Origin: Asaia bogorensis
Lineage (GTDB): Bacteria > Pseudomonadota > Alphaproteobacteria > Acetobacterales > Acetobacteraceae
Direction: 5' to 3'
Length of the DNA: 38,634 bases
Assembly: GCA_943333505.2 (NCBI GenBank)
Contig: CALQTN020000038.1
Coordinates: 1-38,634, forward strand
The translations under genes were made by a program, and so were the position numbers. Of the stretch, positions 7,793-15,937 are shown piece after piece; the first letter of the stretch is position 1; each line of letters opens with the position of its first letter. The notes below the pieces were generated by a model, which was not told where the DNA came from, searched no databases, and was given only the letters and a program-made list of their open reading frames with translations.

Positions 7793-8854
7793 TTACCCCA
7801 AAACCCACTCTGCCCCGCTCGCCGCCGCAATTTCCTTCACCTTGGCCAGCAGATTAACCCCCACCGGGATCCCCTCCTGCTTCCGCCGTGCCGCGTTGCG
7901 CCGTTCCGGATCGCCGGCCACCATCACCGGCCGCGCCGGATCGGCAGGGCGGGTGGCGCGCAGGCTATCGGTGAAGTCCACCACATCGCGGCGGAAATCG
8001 GCCGGGTCGCGGAACAACCCGGTATCGATCGCCAGGAAGAAATGCCCGATCCCCATCGTCCCCGGATTTTTCGTATGCATCGGATCGGTTACCATCGTCG
8101 CGCCTGACAGCGCCGACGACAGAATATTCACCATCGCGGCGAGCCCATAGCCTTTGTAACTGCTGGACTCCGCCGTCCCGCCCAACGGGGTCAAAAACCC
8201 GCCCTTGCTGGCAATCAGAGGATCGTTGCTCGGGTTGCCATCCCGATCGACCACCCAGCCATCCGGCGTCGGCACCCCTTCATTGGCTTTGTTGCGGATA
8301 CGCCCGGCGGCAACCGTCGTCGTTGCCATATCGAGCAGGAACGGCTCACCATCCCGCCCAGGTGCGGCGAACGCAATTGGGTCGGTGCCGTATTTGGCTT
8401 CCGCCCCAAAAGTCGGCGCCACCTGCACGCCCGATGCCGATGTTGTCACCATCCCGATGAACCCGGCATCGGCCGCCATCTTCGCGTAATAGCCACACGC
8501 GCCGAAATGTGCCGAATTGCGCACCCCTACAATCCCAACGCCCAGAGTGCGTGCCTTAGAAATCGCCAAATTCATCGCGGTATAAGAACTGAAATGGCCA
8601 AGCCCGCCACCGCCATCGATCAGGGCGGCAACCGCGCGATCGACCACCACTTTGGGCTGCGCCGACATCACCATTTTCCCGGTCTGCCGCCGTTCGTCAT
8701 AGCCGGGGATCATCGATAGCCCGTGGCTGTCGATGCCGTGCAGATCGGCCCAAGCCATGATGTCGGCAGTAACCGCCGCGTTGATCGCCGGCATGCCCCA
8801 GGCCCGCAGGATCAGTTCGAGTTGGCGGCGATGGTCTTCATACGGTGCGGTCAT
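7793..8854 (-). CDS. Ldh2-family NAD(P)-dependent oxidoreductase
   Basis: 353 aa enzyme of the malate/L-lactate dehydrogenase (Ldh2/MDH YlbC-type) family, which oxidises 2-hydroxy acids or reduces related keto acids with NAD(P). The segment ADLHGIDSHGLSMIPGY near residues 32-48 is the family's catalytic-region signature, and later blocks such as VGVRNSAHFGACGYYA and LLDMATTTVAAGRI are typical. Length is normal. It is 3 bp downstream of the FAH-family gene on the same strand, so both form one transcription unit, plausibly for degradation of a carboxylic or aromatic-derived acid. The exact substrate is unknown. Confidence 0.85.
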   Translation of the reverse strand: MTAPYEDHRRQLELILRAWGMPAINAAVTADIMAWADLHGIDSHGLSMIPGYDERRQTGKMVMSAQPKVVVDRAVAALIDGGGGLGHFSSYTAMNLAISKARTLGVGIVGVRNSAHFGACGYYAKMAADAGFIGMVTTSASGVQVAPTFGAEAKYGTDPIAFAAPGRDGEPFLLDMATTTVAAGRIRNKANEGVPTPDGWVVDRDGNPSNDPLIASKGGFLTPLGGTAESSSYKGYGLAAMVNILSSALSGATMVTDPMHTKNPGTMGIGHFFLAIDTGLFRDPADFRRDVVDFTDSLRATRPADPARPVMVAGDPERRNAARRKQEGIPVGVNLLAKVKEIAAASGAEWVLG

Positions 8855-8857
8855 GGA

Positions 8858-9640
8858 TCAGGCTTCCCTTACGAACCGGTTGCGTAATGTGCCAATGCCG
8901 GTGATGTCGATTTCAACCACGTCGCCGCTTTTAATGTTGGGTGACGTGCCATCAGTGCCCATCCACAGCATGTCGCCAGGCACCAGGGTGCAATACTGGC
9001 TGGTGCGGCTGATAAAGGTGGCGATGGAAAACAGCAGCGCGTTGGTGGCGAACCGAATGGTCTCGGCCCCGTTCACCCGCACCGTCGTTTCCGCATTTTC
9101 AAGATCGAAATCCGTCTCAATCCACGGCCCCATCGGCTTGAACGTATCGGCGTTCTTGGAGCGGAAAAACGTGCGGTCATTTTTCTGCCAGGCGCGTTCG
9201 GACACATCATTGCCGATCGTGTAGCCAAAGATGCAGTCCATCGCCTCGGCTTCCGAGACATTTTTCACCCGCTTGCCGATAATCACCGCGAGTTCGCCCT
9301 CGTAATGGATCGCGTCCGTCGCGTCCGCCGGGATGATCACGTCCTGGCCATGCGCCACCAGCGCGTTATTGGCGCGGTAGCCAATATCGGCGGCCTTGGG
9401 CAGGTTCGCGACCTCCCCCCGCCGTGCCGCGCCTTCCAGCACGTGTTTGGCGTAGTTCAACCCCGCCGCATAAAACGTCGGCGGCACGTTGGGGACTTCG
9501 ATGGTGACATCGGCCAGCGCGTGCATCGCCCCGGTGCGGCGCCATTCGGCGAACATGTTGCCGTCGATTTCCGCAATCCGATCGCCCTCGACAATCCCCA
9601 CTGCGTGCCGTCCGGCACTGCTGAACCTGATCCACCGCAT
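8858..9640 (-). CDS. Fumarylacetoacetate hydrolase family protein
   Basis: 260 aa hydrolase or isomerase of the FAH family, cytoplasmic and metal dependent. The acidic metal ligands are visible in HYEGELAVIIGK and in GYTIGNDVSERAWQ, with a downstream GPWIETDFD segment. Family members cleave C-C bonds of acylpyruvates, decarboxylate oxaloacetate, or act on catechol meta-cleavage products. The gene is first in a two-gene unit with the Ldh2-type dehydrogenase and divergent from the nitroreductase gene (81 bp between starts). Substrate not determinable. Confidence 0.85.
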   Translation of the reverse strand: MRWIRFSSAGRHAVGIVEGDRIAEIDGNMFAEWRRTGAMHALADVTIEVPNVPPTFYAAGLNYAKHVLEGAARRGEVANLPKAADIGYRANNALVAHGQDVIIPADATDAIHYEGELAVIIGKRVKNVSEAEAMDCIFGYTIGNDVSERAWQKNDRTFFRSKNADTFKPMGPWIETDFDLENAETTVRVNGAETIRFATNALLFSIATFISRTSQYCTLVPGDMLWMGTDGTSPNIKSGDVVEIDITGIGTLRNRFVREA

Positions 9641-9721
9641 GAAAAAATCCTCCCTGTGCCCAGCCTAGCCCGGGCCGCCGCGTCCGGCTAGGATGGGACA
9701 ACTTCGAAATGGGGACCGACA

Positions 9722-10552
9722 ATGCCTGATAATATTTCACCCGCCGTGACCGACCAATCCTTGCTCGCCGCCCGTTACGGCGCCGCCGACATTCCCGCCA
9801 CCGGCCCGATCAATGACGTCATCCGCACCATGTTCGAACATCGCTCGGTGCGCGGCTACCTGCCGACCGCCCTGCCGCCTGGCACCATCGAAACCCTGGT
9901 CGCCGCCGCGCAATCGGCCGCCACATCGTCGAACATGCAATATTGGAGCGTTGTTGCAGTCTCCGATCCGGCAACCAAGGACATCATGGCAAGCGTTGCC
10001 AGCAACCAGCAGCACATCCGGGAATGCCCGGTGCTTTTGGTGTTCCTCGCCGACCTGTCGCGCCTGAACCGGGTGCTGGTATCAGCCGGCAAGACCATGC
10101 CGACGCGCGATTATCAGGAAGCCTTCACGGTGTCGGCGATCGATGCCGCGCTCGCGGCCCAGAACGCGACATTGGCGGCAGAATCACTCGGCCTCGGCAC
10201 CGTCTATATCGGCGCGCTGCGCAATGATCCGGAGCGTGTGGCCGCTGCCATCGGCCTGCCGCCCCATGTCATGGCGGTGTTCGGCCTGTGCATCGGCTAC
10301 CCCGATCTGGCGCGTCTGTCCGACATCAAGCCGCGCTTGCCCCAGGGCACGGTGCTGTTTCATGAAACATATACCCTCGCCGATGAAGCCGCCCAGATCG
10401 CGCGCTACGACAGCGAACTCAGCGCGTTCTCCAAGCGCCAGGGCATGGACAGCGACACCTGGACCGGCCGCGTCATCCAGCGCCTGTCCGGCACCAATGG
10501 CCGCGAAGCCATGCGCGCCGCGATGCGCCGCCTCGGCTTCGAACTGAAATAA
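9722..10552 (+). CDS. NfsA/FRP-like nitroreductase family protein
   Basis: 276 aa FMN-dependent oxidoreductase, probably an oxygen-insensitive NADPH nitroreductase or flavin reductase. HRSVRGYLP near residues 40-48 is the FMN-binding start of the family, SAATSSNMQYWSVVAV follows, and AAESLGLGTVYIGALRNDP is the central FMN-contact block. The extended C-terminal part (after about 200) is typical of NfsA. It is 12 bp upstream of the CoA-transferase A gene, so the three genes appear to form an operon, an uncommon partnership. Confidence 0.85.
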   Translation: MPDNISPAVTDQSLLAARYGAADIPATGPINDVIRTMFEHRSVRGYLPTALPPGTIETLVAAAQSAATSSNMQYWSVVAVSDPATKDIMASVASNQQHIRECPVLLVFLADLSRLNRVLVSAGKTMPTRDYQEAFTVSAIDAALAAQNATLAAESLGLGTVYIGALRNDPERVAAAIGLPPHVMAVFGLCIGYPDLARLSDIKPRLPQGTVLFHETYTLADEAAQIARYDSELSAFSKRQGMDSDTWTGRVIQRLSGTNGREAMRAAMRRLGFELK

Positions 10553-10564
10553 GGGGCACCGATC

Positions 10565-11275
10565 ATGGCGGTGAACAAAATCTACGGTTCGACGACCGAG
10601 GCGCTGGCCGGCGTGTTGCGTGATGGCATGACCATCATGGCCGGCGGCTTCGGCCTGTGCGGCATCCCGTCAGCGTTGATCGAGGCGATCAAGCTGTCGG
10701 GCGTGAAGGACCTGGTGTGCATCTCAAACAATGCCGGGGTGGATGATTGCGGGCTGGGGCTGCTGCTGCAAACCCGGCAGGTCCGCAAGATGATCAGCTC
10801 CTATGTCGGGGAAAACGCCACCTTCGCGAAACAATACCTCGCCGGCGAACTGGAAATTGAGTTCAACCCGCAAGGCACTCTGGCTGAACGCATTCGGGCG
10901 GGGGGCGCCGGCATTCCGGCGTTCTTCACCCGCACCGGGGTCGGCACCGCGGTGGCCGAGGGTAAGGAATTGCGCGACTTCGATGGCCAGACCTATGTGA
11001 TGGAGCGCGGGTTGCGCGCCGATCTCGCCATCATCCATGCCTGGAAAGCCGATCCGGAAGGCAATCTGGTCTATCGCAAAACCGCGCGAAACTTCAATCC
11101 GATGATGGCGACCGCGGCCGCGATGACGGTGGTTGAGGTCGAGGAACTTGTCCCGCTCGGCGCCTTCGATCCCGACCACATCATCACCCCCGGCATTTTC
11201 GTCAAACGGATCGTGCGCCTCGATCATGTTGAAAAGCGCATCGAACAGCGCACCGTGCGCAAGCGCGCCGCGTAA
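10565..11275 (+). CDS. scoA: 3-oxoacid CoA-transferase, subunit A
   Basis: 236 aa alpha subunit of a succinyl-CoA:3-ketoacid-type CoA transferase (SCOT), which activates acetoacetate or another 3-oxoacid using succinyl-CoA. [11 protein letters not shown] near residues 26-36 is the glycine-rich signature, [15 protein letters not shown] follows, and [22 protein letters not shown] is strongly typical. Subunit B begins 13 bp downstream. The enzyme is an alpha-beta complex with the catalytic glutamate in B. AtoD- or PcaI-type enzymes are alternatives, but the motif spelling favours SCOT. Confidence 0.9.
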   Translation: MAVNKIYGSTTEALAGVLRDGMTIMAGGFGLCGIPSALIEAIKLSGVKDLVCISNNAGVDDCGLGLLLQTRQVRKMISSYVGENATFAKQYLAGELEIEFNPQGTLAERIRAGGAGIPAFFTRTGVGTAVAEGKELRDFDGQTYVMERGLRADLAIIHAWKADPEGNLVYRKTARNFNPMMATAAAMTVVEVEELVPLGAFDPDHIITPGIFVKRIVRLDHVEKRIEQRTVRKRAA

Positions 11276-11288
11276 AGGAACCACCGAC

Positions 11289-11910
<622 letters not shown>

Positions 11911-11927
<17 letters not shown>

Positions 11928-12312
11928 ATTCCACCCGCGCCCCGGTCAGCATCACGCCAAGCACGGCCGGGTCGTCAGGCGCACCATCCCAGACAAAAAC
12001 ATCGTCGGGGCGCAGCTCGGCGACCAGAAAATAATGCGCAAAACTATCGAGCACCCCCTCCCAGCTGGCGCGAACACGCATGGCGGCATTGCTTGAAATT
12101 CGGGCGAGTTGCAGATCGAAATCCGCGCTCGGATCCAATCCAGCGATCATGGCCAGCAAACTGCGGAATTCCACCGGGTTTTCCGCCTGAAACCACGGGA
12201 TTTCCGCGGGCGTCAGCTCGGCCACCCCGCTCGCTCGGGCAAATTCGATGAAGGCGGCGACATTGCTGGTCGCCTCCCGCTCATCGGCCGGGCGCCATTT
12301 CAGCTTGGACAT
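11911..12312 (-). CDS. Short protein resembling N-terminus of acetoacetyl-CoA synthetase
   Basis: 133 aa protein. Residues 1-55 ([20 protein letters not shown]... then [15 protein letters not shown]) resemble the N-terminal cap of acetoacetyl-CoA synthetase, which has the pattern W-x-P-x-x-E-R-x-x-x-S-N and W-x-x-E-x-P-x-x-F. The last 50 residues recall the start of an AMP-binding domain, with a helix, then LRPDDV and a following helix-strand. The ATP/AMP-binding and catalytic motifs are absent, so it cannot be an active ligase. It converges on the CoA-transferase operon. It may be a decayed or repurposed domain; the homology is judged by eye. Confidence 0.5.
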
Positions 12313-12373
12313 CGACAAGGGGCCTTGCTCACCAGGAAAGCGGACTGTATATGCCCCCCTCCCGCAAGGGAAT

Positions 12374-12449
12374 GGGGCCATAGCTCAGCTGGGAGAGCGC
12401 CTGAATGGCATTCAGGAGGTCAGCGGTTCGATCCCGCTTGGCTCCACCA
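12374..12449 (+). tRNA. tRNA-Ala (GGC)
   Basis: 76-base cloverleaf: acceptor arm GGGGCCA with TGGCTCC (one G-T pair), D arm GCTC...GAGC, anticodon arm CCTGA-ATGGCAT-TCAGG giving anticodon GGC, T arm with GGTTCGATCCC, and an encoded CCA end. The gene lies just upstream of the displaced mipZ fragment, so the region is a plausible hotspot for integration. Confidence 0.97.
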
Positions 12450-12574
12450 AATCGCCCCGATTAAAATCACGTGCCCTGGCGGGGCAATCCATAATAGCCC
12501 CGTGATAGCCGCTCACCCATAAATCAAAATGCGGTGACCCAGGAAGCGTTGCGAGCGAGCAGGTGACTTGTCCC

Positions 12575-12806
12575 CTACCGCAACTCCAACCCTGGCGCCG
12601 CCTTCTTAATCGCCCCAATCAACGCCCGAACCTCATTCCGCGCCGCCACATGGCTCATCCCCATATGAATGCCGAGGCCGCCGACCTCCTTCACATCCAT
12701 CAAGGTCAGCCCCAGCAAATACAACTCCCGGAAAATCACCCGCTCACCAAACCCGCGCACGGTGCGAAACCCAATCCGCTTGGCCAGCGCATCCAACGTC
12801 GCCCCG
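12575..12806 (-). pseudogene. Displaced 3' end of mipZ
   Basis: This segment encodes the last 76 residues and stop codon of MipZ, beginning GATLDALAKRIGFRTV and ending KKAAPGLELR. It differs from the intact copy at 13354-13585 by only one residue (Leu for Gln in the LYLLGLTL segment). Ten base differences over about 230 bp were counted by eye, nine of them synonymous. Homology stops abruptly at about 12806; a TTG-initiated frame runs into it from 12844 with unrelated residues, but an expressed product is unlikely. The Walker motifs are missing. Together the two copies form direct repeats around the small cassette at 12.8-13.3 kb. Confidence 0.85.
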
Positions 12807-12877
12807 CTGGGACATCGGACAACAAAGCTGACGCCGGTCCGCAACCTTGCTAGACTGCGCGCACAAGGAAACCCGCC

Positions 12878-13099
12878 ATGACCGACGTCGAAGCCGAACG
12901 CCTGATCCGCAGCTACGCCGCCGGCGATATCGCCTGGTCAACCCTGCGCGAAAAGGGCTTCTGCAGTTATGTCGACGTGCTGGCAGCCCTCGGTGCGTTG
13001 GGCCTGCGGCAACCAATGGCCCCGATGGATGGTCCAAATGTCGCTGCCCGTGAACGTGGTAGGGCCCTAATCCGAGAGGCTTTCCGAGCCGCGGGATGA
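12878..13099 (+). CDS. Small antitoxin-like protein
   Basis: 73 aa protein beginning MTDVEAERLIRSYAAGDI, with a middle segment FCSYVDVLAALGALGLRQP and a tail rich in Arg and Ala. An SD-like AAGGA precedes the ATG. From memory of the family style it resembles short antitoxins paired with PIN-domain (DUF3368-like) toxins; no search was possible. Its stop overlaps by four bases (ATGA) a frame at 13096 that starts like such a toxin but soon runs into a repeat. It lies between the two copies of the mipZ 3' end, so it may have arrived with an integrating element. Confidence 0.5.
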   Translation: MTDVEAERLIRSYAAGDIAWSTLREKGFCSYVDVLAALGALGLRQPMAPMDGPNVAARERGRALIREAFRAAG

Positions 13100-13251
13100 C
13101 CAGCCGGCTCGGCCTGATCGTTATTCTATCCGATTGCGAACCCAAATATTGCCAAAAATTCGTCATCGCGAGCGAAGCGTGGCGATCCAGGGGAACCGCA
13201 CCGAAATCCGAATTTAAACCCCTGGATTGCCACGGCTTCGCCTCGCAATGA
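13096..13251 (+). pseudogene. Truncated PIN-toxin-like frame interrupted by repeat
   Basis: The frame starts ATGA-coupled to the antitoxin-like gene and reads MTSRLGLIVILSD, similar to the first strand of PIN-domain toxins, in which an Asp after a hydrophobic strand is catalytic. After about 20 residues the frame enters the REP-like pair at 13162-13252 and ends there at residue 51. A PIN domain needs about 130 residues, so no active toxin can be made. The reading rests on a very short match and is tentative. Confidence 0.3.
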
Positions 13252-13252
13252 C
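13162..13252. repeat. REP-like inverted pair
   Basis: Two related units face each other: 13162-13193 (GTCATCGCGAGCG...CCAGGGG) and 13219-13252 (CCCCTGG...CTCGCAATGAC), separated by 25 bases. The second is nearly the reverse complement of the first, so the RNA could form a stem of over 30 bp. This is the layout of bacterial interspersed mosaic or REP-doublet elements, which spread through REP-associated transposases. A single relative is at 5916-5949. Confidence 0.75.
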
Positions 13253-13353
13253 AAGCGGCGGATTGACAATTTCCAGATTTTCAGCCGCTCGGAGTAGTTA
13301 CAAACCCCTCCTCTACCCTCTATGGCAGATGTCTCGCTTGCTACCCTCGCCCC

Positions 13354-14196
13354 CTACCGTAACTCCAACCCCGGCGCTGCCTTCTTAATCGCCCCGATCA
13401 GCGCCCGAACCTCATTCCGCGCCGCCACATGGCTCATCCCCATATGGATCCCGAGGCCGCCGACCTCCTTCACATCCATCAAGGTCAGCCCCTGCAAATA
13501 CAACTCCCGGAAAATCACCCGCTCGCCAAACCCGCGCACCGTGCGAAACCCAATCCGCTTGGCCAGCGCATCCAACGTCGCCCCCACATCGCGCTTGTTG
13601 CGCGCCTCCGTCGCCCCCAGCCGGTTCCTCATCACAATCCAGTCAATCCGCCCGCGGTCGCGGCTGAAGCGGCGTTTGCGCGCTTCCCACACCATTTCGC
13701 TGTAAATGCTCGGCCGCACCACGTCGTGATTATCCGGATCAACCTTGGCCAGCATGGCGAAGTCGACGAAGCTGTCATTGATCGGGGTGATCAGCGTATC
13801 CGCCTGCGCATGGCCCAGCCGACTGAGAAACGTGTCAGACCCTGGGCAATCCAGCACCACAATGTCGCAGCTCGCCGATAACGCGCCCAGGGCCGCCATG
13901 AAGCGTGTTGTCTCATCGGCCTCCGCTTCCGCCCGGCTATCCAGCTCACTCCGCAGCACGGCGGCCGCCAGCGGCTGTGGCAGGTCTATCCCGCGCGCCT
14001 TGGCGAACGCCAACCGCGCTTCAAGATACAGCCCCAACGTCGCCTGACGCGCATCAAGGTCGATCGCCCCAACCTTGTAGCCATCGCGCAACAGCCCAAC
14101 GATAACATGCATCGCCGCCGTCGATTTGCCGCTGCCGCCTTTTTCGTTACCCAGGACAATAACCTGGGCCCGTTTCTCAACCGATATGCCTGACAT
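13354..14196 (-). CDS. mipZ: MipZ, ParA-like ATPase positioning the division site
   Basis: 280 aa P-loop ATPase of the MinD/ParA family. In Caulobacter, MipZ forms gradients from the poles through contact with ParB and inhibits FtsZ polymerisation, placing the Z-ring at midcell. GNEKGGSGKST (about 16-26) is the deviant Walker A motif, AIDLDARQATLG the switch segment, and TPINDSFVDFAMLAKVDP with IYSEMVWEARKRR and DWIVMRNRLG are strongly MipZ-like. The start at 14196 (MSGISVEK) is chosen because residues before it are not conserved. The 3' end abuts the accessory cassette, and the last 230 bp are duplicated at 12575-12806. Confidence 0.93.
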   Translation of the reverse strand: MSGISVEKRAQVIVLGNEKGGSGKSTAAMHVIVGLLRDGYKVGAIDLDARQATLGLYLEARLAFAKARGIDLPQPLAAAVLRSELDSRAEAEADETTRFMAALGALSASCDIVVLDCPGSDTFLSRLGHAQADTLITPINDSFVDFAMLAKVDPDNHDVVRPSIYSEMVWEARKRRFSRDRGRIDWIVMRNRLGATEARNKRDVGATLDALAKRIGFRTVRGFGERVIFRELYLQGLTLMDVKEVGGLGIHMGMSHVAARNEVRALIGAIKKAAPGLELR

Positions 14197-14297
14197 CAGC
14201 GCGCGATCGTTTTCGGTGTTATTACCGCAAACATGAATCGCCCGCTCAAACAAAGCGCTAGGGCAGGGCGGGTGAACGCTTGTGAATCCGACATGCC

Positions 14298-15710
14298 CTA
14301 GCGCCCAGTCAGAATACGCTCAACCAATTGCCGGACCGTCGGCACGAACCCGTTCGAGTAGAACGGGTCCAACCCAAAACGATACCCGTTATGGCCGGAG
14401 AACATCAGGTTGCTGTCCAGAACCTGCTCGTCATCCTGGTTATGCGCGACATCCTGCAGCGCCTTCTGGATGCAGAAACTGCGCGGATCGGCGCGCTTGC
14501 CATTGTCGAAATCCGGCCCGTGCTGCGACCAGTTGGAAAACCGGCAGGTGCTGAGGCAGCCCATGCAGGCGGCCTGATCGGCAAGGATATGCCGGCTGTT
14601 CTCCGGGGTCACAAAAATCAGCGTGTTGTCCGGCGTGCGCAGTGCCTCGGTCAGGCCCTCGGCCTCCCAGCCTTGCACCCGGGCGAGGTCGGTCGCGGTC
14701 AGGTAAACCAGCCGCTTGCGCGGGCCAACGCCGTAGGCCGCCTGGTGCTCACCGATGGTTTCCAAGGTGTAGGCAACCTGGTGCACGCTGCGCGCCTGCA
14801 ACTCACGCAGGAACGGGTTGTTGACCGCGGATGAATAAAACCCGGTCGGGCTGAACCGGTTGAGGTAGATGTCGCCCTTCTTCAGCGTCAGCAGCCGGCG
14901 CTTCCAGGCGCCACCGATCGGGCTTTCCTGGGTCAGCAGCGGCCGTGTGCCGAACTGGAACGCGATCGGGCCAAGCTCAGGGTTGTCGATCCAATGCTCC
15001 CATTCTTCCAGCCACCAAACCCCGCCGGCCATGATGATCGGGGTTTCGCCCAAGCCGAACTCGCGCATCAGTTTGCGCAGCGCCAGCACCCGGCCATACG
15101 GGTCTTCCGGCACCAGCGGATTTTCCGAATTCGACAGCCCGTTATGCCCGCCGGCCAACCAGGGGTCCTCATAAACCACCCCGCCAAGCAATTCGGATGC
15201 CTTGTGATAGGCGCGCTTCCACAGCGCGCCAAAGGCCCGAGCCGACGAGATGATCGGATAATAATGCACGTTGAAGCGCTGGGCGATCTCCGACAGCCGA
15301 TACGGCATCCCGGCACCGCAGGTGATGCCATGGATCAGCCCCTTGGCGCCTTCCAGCATACCAATGGCGATCCGCTCGGCACCGCCCATCTCCCACAGAA
15401 CATTGGTATGGATGCGCGCACCAACCCCGCCAATGTCATGCGCGCGCTGCGCCTGGGCAATCCCGCCGGCGATCCCGTAGGCGACCATTTCCTCGTGTCG
15501 TTCGCGCCGCGTGGTCGCCGTGTAGGTCTGCCGGATGATGCTGCCATCCTCGCGATAGCTGTCGGCATTAACTGCGGAAAATGTGCCGACGCCGCCACCG
15601 GCCGCCCAATGGCCGGCGGTGACGCCATTCGACACCGCCACGCCCTTGCCGCCTTCAACCAAGGGCAGCACGTCCACACCACCCATGCGAATTGTGTTGA
15701 TCGGCTTCAT
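14298..15710 (-). CDS. Nitronate monooxygenase-like FMN oxidoreductase
   Basis: 470 aa flavoenzyme of the 2-nitropropane dioxygenase / nitronate monooxygenase superfamily, TIM-barrel type. Visible family blocks are GVAVSNGVTAGHWAAGG near the N-terminus, LIHGITCGAGMPYRL, and PIIMAGGVWWLEEW with IAFQFGTRPLL, the FMN phosphate-binding part. It is longer than typical 320-360 aa members, and the C-terminal extension holds four cysteines (C382, C385, C389 and C413) that could bind a metal or Fe-S cluster. The start at 15710 is chosen because the open frame beyond it translates the palindromic repeats. Substrate unknown. Confidence 0.8.
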   Translation of the reverse strand: MKPINTIRMGGVDVLPLVEGGKGVAVSNGVTAGHWAAGGGVGTFSAVNADSYREDGSIIRQTYTATTRRERHEEMVAYGIAGGIAQAQRAHDIGGVGARIHTNVLWEMGGAERIAIGMLEGAKGLIHGITCGAGMPYRLSEIAQRFNVHYYPIISSARAFGALWKRAYHKASELLGGVVYEDPWLAGGHNGLSNSENPLVPEDPYGRVLALRKLMREFGLGETPIIMAGGVWWLEEWEHWIDNPELGPIAFQFGTRPLLTQESPIGGAWKRRLLTLKKGDIYLNRFSPTGFYSSAVNNPFLRELQARSVHQVAYTLETIGEHQAAYGVGPRKRLVYLTATDLARVQGWEAEGLTEALRTPDNTLIFVTPENSRHILADQAACMGCLSTCRFSNWSQHGPDFDNGKRADPRSFCIQKALQDVAHNQDDEQVLDSNLMFSGHNGYRFGLDPFYSNGFVPTVRQLVERILTGR

Positions 15711-15723
15711 CGTTGGTTTCGTC

Positions 15724-15769
15724 CCAGTAAGAAGTTCTTTTTGTGAACAAAAAGAACCAAAAAAACTTT
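15724..15769 (+). repeat. Dispersed palindromic repeat, copy 2
   Basis: Stem arms at 15734-15743 and 15748-15757 enclose TGAA, the same loop as copy 1, and an A-run and TTTT follow. The outer base pairs differ from copy 1 (GTTC in place of CTTC) but both arms changed together, so pairing is kept. With copy 3 it forms an inverted pair about 48 bp apart, just upstream of the flavoprotein gene start. Confidence 0.7.
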
Positions 15770-15816
15770 TCACCCATGGCTCACCGCCGCCGGCGTCCAC
15801 TCGGAACCAAAGTAGG

Positions 15817-15858
15817 AAGTTTTTTGCTTCTTTTTGTTCACAAAAAGAAGATGCTTCC
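15817..15858 (-). repeat. Dispersed palindromic repeat, copy 3
   Basis: Stem arms at 15827-15836 and 15841-15850 enclose TTCA. Read on the minus strand, the unit matches copy 1 at 5831-5871 almost base for base, including the flanking GCATC before the stem and the A-rich tail after it. It lies between the pnp 3' end and the flavoprotein start. Confidence 0.75.
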
Positions 15859-15937
15859 TTGTCTTCGCCCTTAATACCAGAAAACCCACCCGCACAAAAT
15901 TGCACGGATGGGCCCTGATTATCGATGCGCGCGAAGC

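Noticed and set aside
7594-7857. 87-codon frame between the toxin-antitoxin genes and the Ldh2 gene
   Set aside because: Its first part is the XRE relic out of context, and the rest runs into the 3' end of the opposite-strand dehydrogenase gene; not a separate gene.
12453-12520. CGGGGC/GCCCCG inverted repeat after tRNA-Ala
   Set aside because: Only six base pairs with a long loop and no T-run; too weak to call a terminator.
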